A stretch of DNA of 64,000 bases from Neckera pumila (Eukaryota > Streptophyta > Bryopsida > Hypnales > Neckeraceae): positions 23,452,065-23,516,064 of the forward strand of contig OZ018416.1 of assembly GCA_963969595.1 (NCBI GenBank), written 5' to 3'. This document shows, piece after piece, positions 44,336 to 55,799 of this stretch (positions are counted from its first letter, which is position 1; every line of letters begins with the position of its first letter). The translations under genes were made by a program, and so were the position numbers. The notes beneath the pieces are model-generated. The model saw nothing but the letters and a program-made list of their open reading frames with translations, was not told where the DNA came from and made no database searches.

Positions 44336-45319
44336 TTTGGTTTGTAATTAGGATTCTCATAGGGCCTTTTGGGGTTTCCCTTGGCTTGGTATTTAGGGGG
44401 TTCAAGTTAGTTTCAATCCCGGGCTTGATAGGATAGTTTTATCTTACACTTGTGTTCTTTTTCATTTTCCATTGCAAAGTATTCTGATTTCCACATCCTA
44501 AGTGTTGGTTTGAGAAGTCTTGATGCTGGATTGGTATGCTAGTAATGCTAGAACCATTACTTCAAGCGGGTAGCTGTAATTGCAGGTTTTGGAAGAAGAT
44601 GAGTGCCCCCGGATGTTTCTTGTATCCGGTTTCCGAGAGTAGCATCTCTGTCTGAGAGCTTGGGTCGGGAGAAGCTGTCATTTTAGTAGTGTGAGGACGG
44701 TAGGGGTTTCCTAAGTGACCTTCTGATCCGGATTAAGCTTTTGGGTTAATTGTGAGGAAAGACTGAAGTCCTATTTCTTTTTGTCTTTTGTTCTTTTTCT
44801 TTTTTTTAGTGAAACTTCTATTACTCTAAACATTGAAGGGTAGGAATTCACGCAGCCTTCCTTAATTGCAATATGCAAATCCCTCTGATATAGAAGCTAA
44901 ACTTCTAACCGGTTACTAAAATTGAGGATCCAGAAGTGGAAACAGGAAGAGGCATAGGGTAACGACACTCCTTCCGGTTCCGGTTTTGGGTCCTAGGATC
45001 AGAGTAGTATTAGAGAAAAAGGGGGCAGTACATTGTTGAGACACTGCCCTGTTGTTGTTGAGCGAATTAGGACTAGAGTGGGATAGTCCAACCGGATGGG
45101 AAGCAATCACTTAGGAATATTAAGCTTTCCATTCTAGAATCTAGTTTGCTTGTGGTTGTTGTGACTTCCGCATCCAATTCCGATCATCACTATAGAAGTC
45201 CAAACTAGATCTCTGAGGGAACAATACCTGAGTCATCCTAAAGACGGTTTTTTTTCACACATTAGAACATCTACTGGAGGGAAATTACTTTTTTGTACTA
45301 CGACAACTGGCAGGTGCGT

Positions 45320-46018
45320 CTAAGAGCTCTTCTTCTTTGACGTCCAAGTGTTTATCGCTGTAAAGATTCGTTCTACAACAGATACCTTCATTTTCTTCGT
45401 CTGATTGGACTTCCCGTTCTTGCTCTTCGTTGCCTTCCTCTTCGGAGATGCTTTTTTTGTCTTCTTTTGATTCTTGGCTGCACCCTCCAATATATTCGCA
45501 TCATCTTCTCCATCCACAAATTCATCGTCTTCTTCTTTGCTATCCTTTTCTTCATTTCCCTCCTCCTTGGTACCTTCCTCTCCTAAAACTGCAAACATTG
45601 GTAGTACTTTCGAGGTGCACTTTATTACAGAAATTGGCTTTTTGCAGGATGCAAGACTCTATGTTTTCAATCCTCTTAGTTCAGGGTTCCCTCCAAGCTG
45701 CATTTGAACTTCATCCAATGCCTTCTGTCTTCTGTTACTTGGAGTCACGAGGTCCTGAAGTTCAGAGCCTCCATTTTCTTCCACACCACTAACAGCACTG
45801 ACATAAGCTTTGTAGGCAGGTTGTACATTGACCCTAAAACTACTTGGAAGTGGCCCAGAGAAGTCTCGCTCATAGCCAATCTCCGAGTCAATCAGAGTGG
45901 AAATTTTGGCATATTGTGGATTAGATTTGCATGGGATAGCACCAATTCTGGAGTCAAGGGCATTCACAACAGTCGCTCCAACCGCATACCCTGATTCAAT
46001 GGTATGACACACCTCCAC
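45320..46018 (-). pseudogene. Ser/Lys-rich C-terminal exon(s) paired with the RING-like gene, copy 2
   Basis: One minus-strand frame runs from about 46018 to 45320 with a single TAG (45659-45661). The first 119 residues look globular (VNALDSRIGAIPCKSNPQY, SEIGYERDFSGPLP). Then come an acidic stretch and a Lys-rich stretch (SPKRKATKSKNGKSNQTKK), ending with KVSVVERIFTAINTW. This order matches the plus-strand frame at 25.5-26.5 kb. It lies downstream of the copy 2 RING-like frame, 1.7 kb away, consistent with an intron or a second gene. Its function is unknown. Confidence 0.45.
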
Positions 46019-47712
46019 AGTACATAAAAACTTGTATTAGTCCACGTATACTGCTTCTGTAACTACTTTTGTGTATAAGAATTGACTCCAAAGAACTGCA
46101 ATGCACTATGGAGTTAGACCTGAGGACTTCTGCTAAAGTTGTACCATTGTTTCAAGATTTGCATATTCACAAATAAGTACTTCGACTTCACATGTACCCA
46201 ACTATTGTGAATGAGTTAAGAATATCATTGACTAGAGTGGATGCAGGAAAGACCAGTACTATTTTACGTCACATTTGACGTTTCAAAATTGTCATGGGCC
46301 ATAACTTTTTGAAATTCAAGCAAATGTACTTGAATTTTTTTTCAAGGAAGGCTACCTTGATATTAATGAGACTTGCTATTTTTCAGAAATAAAGAAAAAA
46401 AATTTATAATTAATTTTGAATTTCCCTAATTTGTCACACTTTACAGTTTAGGGTTTTTTAGTACCAAGGAGTATCCAAAATTAATGATTTGAAGCTGAAA
46501 TTGCTAGGGTCTATTCCCATAGTAGGAAGTCATGTTTCTACCAAAGGAAATTTAAAAATACTTTATTTTGTATCCTCTACATGCGTGCAAACAAGGCTCC
46601 CTTGCGTGCATATTTCTGAACATTGAAGATGCTTTTAAGATCATTCTTTTGGTGAAATCTAATCACCACCAACTCTTCCCACATGTCCAATTTTTAGTTT
46701 CCTTAAAATTTTCTTTTTCTATTTTTTACAAATTAAAATGTAAAAGTACCTATTTTCATGAGATTTTGCACTTTTCTAGTTCTCCTATTTAGAAAAATTT
46801 TCTATGCTTTTCCTTCCTAGGGTACCTTCTTCTTAAAGGTTTATATACTAAACATATTTTTCATATTTTTTTAAAATTGTTTTTCTAATTATACAATACT
46901 CCCAAAAAAAACATGAGTACTGTGGGGAACGCTACGAAAACTGGTCGATCTTTCTTGCAACCACCTACTAATCCAAGTGCACTAAGAACTTGCAAGGATT
47001 GTTATGGAAAAAAATGCACAGTTCTCTTTGTCCTTATGGAAAGCAAGGGTGAAACATATGTACTAGTATAATAGAATGGATATCTGTCTACTACTTCTGT
47101 ATATTGAAAATTAGTTCCATAGAAATCTAGTGCACTACATAAGTACAACAGTGGACTTAATGTGAAGTTGTACCACTTTTTAAGCTATCGATGTGGAGAA
47201 CTTAATACTTGTCATTTACATCTGCCTCACTTTTTTGAATGAATTAAAATCTAACTCACTAACCGAGTTCCATAAAGGACTTTAGAGGACTGTTATGACA
47301 GAAAAATGAACTCTTATCTTAGATACTATGGAAAGAACGTGACACAATTCATGCATTAAGGACTTTCAATTCAAATTTACTAAATTTACCCACTAGTCGA
47401 GACTCCATCAATACTTCAGATCTAACGAGTTCTTCAACAAAGCCTCGGGATACAAGATACTATTTATCTCCAAGGTTAACAACAATTTTCGTGCACTATA
47501 ATACTACAGTTGAATACAAAATTGTTACTTATGTAATTTTCCTAAATCTTAAATCAAAAAATGCTAAGGATAATGTTCAAAGCTGATTCCTCCACAATAA
47601 CATTCACTGGCCAATTTGTAGCAAACTAAAACCTCTGGACTCTACATAGTGAATTCCAGATCTGCAACTCTCATCTATTTAGCAAACATGTATACATTTT
47701 GGATTGCCTATA
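46019..47712. other. AT-rich spacer or intron between the two paired frames
   Basis: No gene is seen here. On the minus strand a possible donor (CCAG then GTTATTTTC, about 47.8 kb) and a possible acceptor near 46,010 would make this an intron of copy 2. Repeats unlike those of copy 1 fill it. Confidence 0.35.
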
Positions 47713-49329
47713 CTAATCTATCATACCACTGAAAACACCCCAAATCCTAAACCTTGAAATGAAGTGATTGCATTCAAACAAGCCAATGGGATATAGAAAA
47801 TAACCTGGCAAAATTAGAAGCTGCCCTCGTTTGGTTGTGCCCTCATGCTCCTCTAGGAACCGTTCAACTCTGCTCTTCAATGGAGCTGCAATTCCAGGCT
47901 CTAGAAGTCTTGTCAATACCCACCAGCCTTCGTGCATCTCGACACCACAATCAGGAGCTATACAGGATTTACTAGTCTCAACGTGAATACAAGAACACCA
48001 CTCATGGTAAGGATGACAACAATTGGCTAATTTCACAGCCCAGATGGGAGCAAATCCTAAATTGCAAGCTACACATTTGCTAAGTAAATGCTGCACAGGC
48101 GGATCAGCTATAACAACATGGGAATACGATCCAGGGTGAATCAATCGGAAGCAATAGGTGCTAATTTCCAATCTACCAAGGAGTAGCTTCACCGCACGTT
48201 CATGTCGATTGGCCTACATCAAACACAACCTAGCATAGGAAACAAGAGAACACACAAAACCCTCACCGCCTGTGACTTTCAATAACTGCACATTTGCTTC
48301 TTCCAAACAATCTTCAAACGCCTGGATTAAGTTCTTCTGAGACTCAACTTTACGGGATAAGGTTTTTAGTACGTCAATCCCTAAAGCTAGATCCTCACTA
48401 ACGTCCATTGTGTGATGCAATGCACTCAACTCCGCTTCTAATTCAAGGCACTTCTCCCGTGTGGTTTTGAGTTTGAACTCGCAGAAGTCGACCTGGGAGC
48501 GCGCCTTCAAGTCACTCTGCATGTGCTCGTCTCTGCCACTCTTTGCAACCTCCAAAATTTGTTGTGCTTCAACAACTTGAGAATGGGCAATACTTGAATA
48601 CGTCTTCCAACAGCTAAGGGTCTTGGAAAGCCCACCTGGTGCTGTAAAGACTTCAATCTTTTGCTAATCACGAACAACAACACCGTGTCGTGAGCTAGCC
48701 TCCTGAGCTGTCAGCTTTGATTGTGTGGATCCATCCTCCTCTAACTCCCCGTCGTCTTTTCCATCAAAAAAGGTATATTCTTCACCATTGGGCTCCGCTC
48801 TACTCTTCAACTTTAAGCGGCGTTTGAGTTGTTCGTTATTGGTCCACTCACCATAAAGCACCCAATTCGGTTTCTTCTTCTTCACCTCTTGAACGTAGAA
48901 ACCTTTTGCCATTACCTTTGTAATCAAGCGTAATTGCAAAACCACAAACTTCTGATGGTAAACCATCCACATGTGTTCAATACGCTGAATCAGGTCCGCA
49001 TCCTTCACAAACATGTACCTGTGGTTGTTCTTGTTCACTATCGGTCCAAAAAAATCCACAAGTTCTGCGTCCGTAACAACTGTATCTCTCAATTGCTTAG
49101 GACTCATGCCGCTACAGTGCAAACCTTACTTATCTGCAAATTCTTTTTGAGAGTATCCCCTACACAATGTAAATGGGAAAAGACTAGGAGGTTCAACAAA
49201 CATTGGAGCAGCATAGCCAGTTTTCTTCTTCCTCAATGTTCCGCTTGTACCCTCTACCTTCACGCTCATACCCTCTACCTTCACCTTTACTACAGTATTC
49301 CCTAGATGGGACAAGCATACGGCAGTCAT
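47713..49329 (-). pseudogene. Coiled-coil / RING-H2-like protein, copy 2
   Basis: One minus-strand frame from ATG 49329 to 47713 has no frameshift. It is broken only by TAA (49126), TAG (48664) and TAG (48214). It opens with two VKVE motifs, then DFFGPIVNKNNHRY, EHMWMVYHQK, a basic segment and an acidic one. A coiled coil follows (about 48.25-48.65 kb). The C-terminus has C-x2-C (KCVACN), CCHPYHEWC, C-x4-C and EMHEGWW. Order and signature residues match copy 1 at 22.6-24.1 kb. The Cys/His pattern is RING-H2-like, but the last pair is spaced one residue wider than in copy 1. A ubiquitin-ligase role is possible but not shown. Confidence 0.6.
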
Positions 49330-49725
49330 AGCATAGCAAACAAAAATATGGTGACAGCAAAAAAAATTAGCGTGAGATTAACAAAAGATTAGGAAAACCG
49401 TGACTCCGTTGGGACCCAAGGAAGAAGACGACCAGCAACAGTCAATCTCAAGACCACAGATGGGTCAGATCAAAAGATCTCGACTGTAATGATGCCTCCA
49501 TCTTTATGACGTCAACCGGCCTGCATCAGAACTACATTACCGTGGAGACAATGGAGTAGATCGACAGCCATAATCACCCCCAATTTTGCGGTATTGACAC
49601 ACAATAGGTTCGTGAATGGACTCTAATTTGTGCCAGTTTTGGTCCACCCTAGCTTACACTTGCCCCACTCACAAGTTTAAATAACTCTACTGCCATCTAC
49701 AAAATTAGGAAAACATTAGCAAGGA

Positions 49726-50000
49726 TCCATTGCTTGGAAGGCACAGTGGATCGCGCTTGTCATACTCTTATATATTAAAAAAATGGATGAAAGGCTAGAA
49801 TCGGGACTTGTTTGTTATATTATCAACGGTGAGTAATAAAGTGCCTACACTAGGCAACCTTGCCACGTGGACAAGTGTGAGTGTTCTTAATTCCACCTTT
49901 AAGTCAAAAAGTTGCACACAGATTCTAGCAACTTTTCAAATAGAGATTCATTCCCTGTGTGTGTGATTCCTAATCAAATGTTCACCTTCCAAGCAATGGA
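49726..50000. mobile_element. 275-bp MITE with 16-bp perfect terminal inverted repeats
   Basis: It begins TCCATTGCTTGGAAGG and ends CCTTCCAAGCAATGGA. The interior is AT-rich and non-coding. I could not see a target duplication. A single end of the same family sits at 22136, upstream of the other RING-like gene copy. Confidence 0.75.
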
Positions 50001-51033
50001 CAATTTTTGTTATTGTAAATCCTAAAAATTTGAATAGTTAAATCACACTATTTGTTACAAGATTAAAAGGTTGCAGTTAAATCAAACCACGTAATAAAAC
50101 AAAAGCTAATCTAAACTAATTAAAACTGTGTCTAAGAAAAGTGATAGAATGTAACTTCCTCTTTCCAGAATGATAAAGAAAATTAGATTCCAAGATTCCT
50201 AACAAAAGTTATCGGCAGATGAAATTTGACTCTTAATCCAACTTAAAAGCTTCATACATGATTTAAAAATAGCCCAAATTTTAGGATTGAATTTTTAATT
50301 ATTTTGACTACTTAATTTCTAATTTTAAACCAAATTTTGACCTAATTGAAAGAAATTCATCCAAAATTGGTCCCAAATTTCATCCAAGCTTTTATCCTTC
50401 AAAATTAAAGTATTTTTAAAAATAAAAGTGGATTCGGAAATCTTTTTAGATTCTTTGGGCGATTCCAACTTTAACAGATTCCTTGTTGATCCCTTTGAAT
50501 GAAAACCCTAAATTCTTATTTGATTCTATGGTTAAAATTCAATAATTTGTAATTTCTTTGTTTTTTGGTTATTTTTTAAGTGTGAGATCTCTTTTGTTGA
50601 ATTGGTACCAAAACTAACATATCCTAGATTAACATACCCTAAACTAACATACCTTGGTGTCAACGGCCGCTATCATGCCATCATTGCAAATCACAAGCAT
50701 GATGGTTTTGTAGTATCCATCGTTCTCCATCATGTAATTTTAGTTTGCCTATTCGGAAGTCACCGAGAATTTAATCATGTTGGAAATTTCCTTTCTTGCA
50801 TTTTTCTTGGCTAAATTCCTACAAAGAATTGTTAATACCAAGTATTTAGTTCAATTCCTTAGAATTTAGGAATTAAATTAAATACCCCATTTTTCCTAGT
50901 TAGTTCTAAGAGTGATCTTTTAAAACTAACCAAAATTCAAGGGCCTAGTTCCAATGGCCTTGCCAATTCTTTTAGTTTTTAATTTAAATTCAAAGACTTA
51001 AGAATTTTTATCAAATTGTCTAATTCAATTAAC
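50001..51033. other. AT-rich spacer, no gene seen
   Basis: Nothing is supported apart from a small CTAACATAYCCTA-type triplication near 50.61-50.65 kb. Confidence 0.5.
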
Positions 51034-51961
51034 TTAACCCCTAAAGGACCGGCATGCATTTTTTGGTTGTATAGAAATTTTGGGCAGGTACTTGTGACCA
51101 GAGATTCCATATTTTAAACTGAAATTTTAATAGAAGGTGGGCGCAAGTAATATCTTTCATATGCACTAAATTTCATGACATTTGGAAATAGGAGTCAAAA
51201 TTTATGGCCAATTATGTTACTTTTTTTCATAACTGGGAACTCCAAGCAGATCAGAAAAAATCACTTTTTTCAAAAATGAAATTTTGAGATTAATTTTTTA
51301 GAGTTATATATACGTGGAAAGCTTATCAATCCATTTCGACCAATGAGTCAAGAGTTATGAGGTTTTTTAGTTTTCGGGCAGTTATAGATTTTCTACTTTG
51401 AAATAAACTTTGAAGTTGTTTATTTAACTCAATTTTTAATATTTTTTGAAAAAAAAAAATCATAGGATTTAGGTTGTTTATTACAACATTACAACTATCG
51501 GGGTTAACATTTTTCAATTCCATAATTAAATTCTTAACGATTTAGTATTTTGGATCATTCTCTACTTCTTTCTACTTACTATTTTTTTTGTATATGTAGT
51601 ACAATTCCAAATGATTTGAAATTTTTTAAGCAAGTAGCCAACTTGTTTAGGGAAAAGAGTTCAAAGAAGCACCACCATTTTGGACATTGTTTTATACAAA
51701 TGTGACATTGTGAAGTGCATTTGACCTATTTTTCGCAGGGATAAAAAAAAGACTTTTTGCCAATTCAAATGCTAATATCTTCCAATCCATATGGTGGAAA
51801 ATTCTGAATTTTTTTCCACATCTTCTAAAACTAGTTTACTATAGGATCCTATGGTTACATGTGTCGAAAATGTTTTTTTTCAAAAATTTGGTATTTGTAC
51901 TAAAAATAGCAATTTTTGAGTGTTTTCAGTAGAAATATAGTCATGGAACTTTAGGGGTTAA
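51034..51961. mobile_element. TTAA-flanked 0.93-kb TIR element, copy 5
   Basis: It begins TTAACCCCTAAAGGACC and ends ACTTTAGGGGTTAA. Length is 928 bp. These are the best preserved termini of the family, and both ends keep TTAA. The internal block order is that of copy 4 reversed, so it lies in the opposite orientation. A TTAA target with CCC-starting ends is a piggyBac-like property. Harbinger-type TWA duplications remain possible. Confidence 0.8.
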
Positions 51962-52519
51962 TTGAATAGTTAGTTTATTCTTCATTCATTAGTTTATTTG
52001 TTGAATTGGATTATTCTAAGATATTTGTTGACTTTTGTTTTTTCCTATTTGGCTTTAGGCCTAACAAAACTAAACTAAAACAACATTCAACCACTCGTTG
52101 TCAACGAAATCAAATTTAGTGACAAAAAAACAAATTATTCAATAGTAACGAGAAGCCCGCCAGGCCAACTATGGTTGGTGGTTGTTTTTTCTCTCCTTTG
52201 CAATGAAATCCCGTTTCCTTTGTTTCAAAAAAATAAAATAGTAACGGGAATCAAAGAACAGAATGATTCTAAAAAGAATAGGAAACAAAATCAAAGATAA
52301 TTCCAAAGGGAATAGTGAGATTCTTACTAATTCAATTTTTTGTTTTTTTTCCTTCTCGAGTATCAAATACCTTCTTCTTAATCTTTTTCCTTCAACTTGT
52401 TTAGTTCATTTCTCTTTATTTTTGTTTAGAAGTTGGTGTGGAAATGAGAGCCTTGATGTTTGAACTTCAAAATTTTGGTATAACTTAGTTTTATTGTCAA
52501 TTCAAATAAATTATATACC

Positions 52520-52640
52520 TTTTTGTGAGTTTGAGACACCTTTGTGTGAGCTTGAGACATCTTTGTGTGAGCTTGAGACATCTTTGTGTAAGTACGGGCA
52601 CCTCTTTGTGAGTTCGGACTACCTCTAGTGAGCTTTGGAC
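52520..52640. repeat. 21-bp tandem repeat
   Basis: GTGTGAGCTTGAGACATCTTT and variants repeat about five times, decaying to the right. Frames through it (52426-52776 minus) encode a heptapeptide repeat and are not believed to be genes. Confidence 0.85.
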
Positions 52641-52724
52641 CACCTTTATGTGACTTTGAGCTACCTTTTGGATTCCATCCGCCTGCCACATGTCTCATTG
52701 GGGTTGACCAGATCCAAGCCGCTC

Positions 52725-53135
52725 CCCTATACCCGCCTGCTTGGTTCTCATTCTCCCAATACTTGCCAGTTCTCAAGCCTTTATTCTTTGATACAGCCTA
52801 TTTGGTTCTTGTTTTCTAATATCCGCCAGTTCTCAGGCCCTTATTCTCCTATACCGCTTGCTTGGTCCTCGTTCCTTGATACCCGCCAATTTCGGCCCTT
52901 GTTCTCAAATACCCGCCGGTTCTTGGCCCTCTTTTTACTATCGGTTACTTCTTGGCCGGGTGCTAGCATTGATCCGAGCCCTTTGGCCAAGCTCTTGTTC
53001 TAAGTTCTGACTCAAGTTCTGGTTTAAGTTCTAGTTTTAAGTTTTGGTTCTAAATTTTGGTTCTAATTTTGGTTCTAATTTTGGTTCTAATTTTGGTTCT
53101 CAATTTTGGTTCTCAATTCTAGTTCTAATTTTGAA
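52725..53135. repeat. Degenerate ACCCGCC...TTGGTTCT repeats and a 12-bp TTTTGGTTCTAA tandem
   Basis: From 52,725 to 52,950 about five 45-60 bp units share ATACCCGCC and TTGGTTCTC. From 53,005 to 53,135 a 12-bp unit, TTTTGGTTCTAA, repeats about eleven times. Confidence 0.8.
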
Positions 53136-55799
53136 GGCTAAGACATAACAAAAGAAAAGAAAGGGAAGGCTTAACAAACCATCTAAATCAACTAAGAATC
53201 TAGTTTCTATGGATTTTTTGAAAAGGTTGAAGAACAAGAAATTTCAACTAAGTCTAAAGCTCTTTAATGGTTTTTTGGGAATTTCCTCAAATAGCTAAAC
53301 TTTGATCAAGGTTACTACTATCACTAACTATCAACGACTAGGACAAAAAATTCATAATGTTGGCAAGGTGGCACCAAACAACTTGGAGCAAATTCCGGCG
53401 GAAAGAAAGGAAGTCACTTGATGTGATCTTGGCTTAAATAGCCCATTAAGCCAGGGTTTTTTCAAAATCCTTTTCCCTTCAAAATTCTTTAAATACAAAC
53501 TAGTTTTTAAGATCAAAGCTTTGCCCTGCCGAAGCAATCCCAAGCTAAACTTGCTTAAAACGGTCCCAATGCTTCCAAAGAGTGTTTTAATCCTTAACTG
53601 AGGTGCACATGACAATATTTAAACCAAAAATCAAGGATTAAAGTGTACTTCAAGTTTTCCAAGAGTTTGAGCCCTAAATGAGGTACACATGAAAATGTTT
53701 AACCAAAATTTAGGAGTTAATCACATCAACTCTATTGCAATCACAAGTTGGTTAGTATCTCTTACAACATATCAAATTTTGGAGGGACAAAACCTCCTGG
53801 AAACGTGTTTTAATGTGATTTATTGGTTTTAAAGGAAACCCCTCGTTTTTTAGCCAAGTCCTTCACTAAGAGAATCAAATTGAAGCAAAGATGGTCGTAT
53901 TTTGGCCTCAATAGATAATCCCGATAGAGTGTTGGTAAGCAAAATCAAAATGTGGTTCCTCCTCACTTTTGGCAGCGTATCAATAAATAGACAGGGGTTG
54001 TAGGAAACCTTAGAGGGGGGCCTTATATACTTTCTAAAAGGTCCCACCACCTTGATTTACCATGAGATACTTTGCTATTTTGTCCAAAAACTAACTTAAC
54101 TAAGCCTAACATCCTAAGTTAGTTTGTGGGCATTTTGAAAATGTCTTGGGGTTAATCACATAATATCCTAGGATAAATTAAGTTAAAATCCTAAATATCT
54201 TTGGCAAAAATCCTAGATTTAATTTAGACAAGATTTCCTTGCTAATTAAGGCTTGTTCTAGAAACTTCTTGGATTAAAACAAAGATTATTTAAAAAAAAT
54301 CCTAGGATATTCAGTTGAACCCTCTCTTCTTTTAGAAACAACTTGAAATTGAAGATCAATGACGCCATCACGTTCAAAGATCCAAATTAGTCAAGGGAAC
54401 CCTCTGCTCCCTTCCTCCAAATCACTAATGGTAACTCCAAAGAAAAGATCAAAATTCTAATTATTGGGATTTGAATTTTCCAAGGAAACTAATTGGCTAG
54501 GGTTGTCTGGAAGGTTTGTGGTAGCCAAAAAACATTCTTCATTCACAATAATTAGACACTGTGAACTTGCCGCTACCGTGGCTTGTCAGTTATCTAATAC
54601 ATAATATGATTTTTGAGAGATTCATATAATCTGTCAAAGTCTCCTAGTTGCAGAATGGCAACACTCAAAATGAAACTTGATATACGTTTATTCATCGAGC
54701 ACACTAGAGAGATCAATATGGTGACTCAAGAAGGTATAAGGAATACCGGTGATCTCATCAAATAACCCAAATGCTCTTCATCTCTAAAATTACAAATGCA
54801 TTTGACGCTAACATTCAAAATCTACAATGAAAAATTGCATTAGAGGAAAATCCAACTCTCCAAAGGACTATTAGGGTTTGACAAGCACAACTATTTTCCA
54901 AAGCCCTAAGAGCTAGTGAAAGACCAAATCTTTGACAAAAAAAGGATTCACCTTGTTTGAATATCAGGAATGGAAGGGAGAGTTATATCTCAATTTCCTA
55001 TTTTCTTTTTATTATAACATTATAATTGTCACAACCCTCCTCCATTAAACTACTTGTGTACCAAGATCATTCCAAGTATACACAAATGTTGAATGAGAAA
55101 TTTGATTGGTATCACACTAGTACTTCCCTCTTCAAATTCCAATAGGTGAATCTGAAAAGATCTGCAAGTAACAAAAAACCAAAGCAAAGAAATTTTAGTC
55201 AATTCAAACAGTGGATTGCTATTACACGTGATCATTTGAAACGTGAACCAACAGCGCTAGTCACTGAACACTGAGCCTAAGTATTAATTAGCGATACTGT
55301 TCTCAGAAGACGAGTAAAACCAGGATTGAAGAAGTTTCTCATTAGATCGCACACAGAGTACATTGAGATTGGGGCTCAAAACAAGATTTCTCAGAAAGAG
55401 TAGGAGACCTGCTTGAGCAGCACCAGCAGCTACACCCTAAAATTTTCCCAAAACATCCGCATCCATATCCAGACCTACCTTCTTTGATCATACACATACT
55501 CAGACCGACGTGCTTCAGTCTATGGTGAAGATACTGTCCATTTGGAGAACTCCAGTCTGAGCTCCTATGTTATTGTATATGTTGATCATTTACAAGGTAT
55601 GTTCTGCAAAAAACGTATCTTCAGAAGGTAAGTTCTTGTATCTACATGCATCTACTCTAGTATTCTGGATTACACACGTATGTAGTAGACATTAGAAGAT
55701 ATATAGTAGACACACAGAGGGCAACAGGTGAAAGAAACAATGTTAACCACAGACCATCCTCGTCTATTTATCACAGGCTCTACCATTATGAGCCGCAAC
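53136..55799. other. No gene seen; 3' flank of SF3B1 at the right end
   Basis: AT-rich sequence with only short frames. The part from about 55.3 kb rightwards lies downstream of SF3B1 on its strand and should contain its 3' UTR and polyadenylation site, which I could not place. Confidence 0.5.

Larger units (their letters stand above)
41485..45237 (+). mobile_element. Family X repeat, copy C
   Basis: It starts TGTGGGAGCCC like copy A and ends near GAGTCATC (45230-45237), again as in copy A. It contains the family protein (pseudogene), a CACTA-type MITE near the end of the coding part, a G-box palindrome, a TATTTAGGGGG TATA-like string near 44,391 and a 3' non-coding part. No long terminal repeats or target duplication were found. 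Confidence 0.6.

Noticed and set aside
1478..45237. Family X as a standard LTR retrotransposon
   Set aside because: I could not find matching long repeats at the two ends of any copy, nor a convincing tRNA-primer site, polypurine tract or reverse transcriptase. The class is left open.
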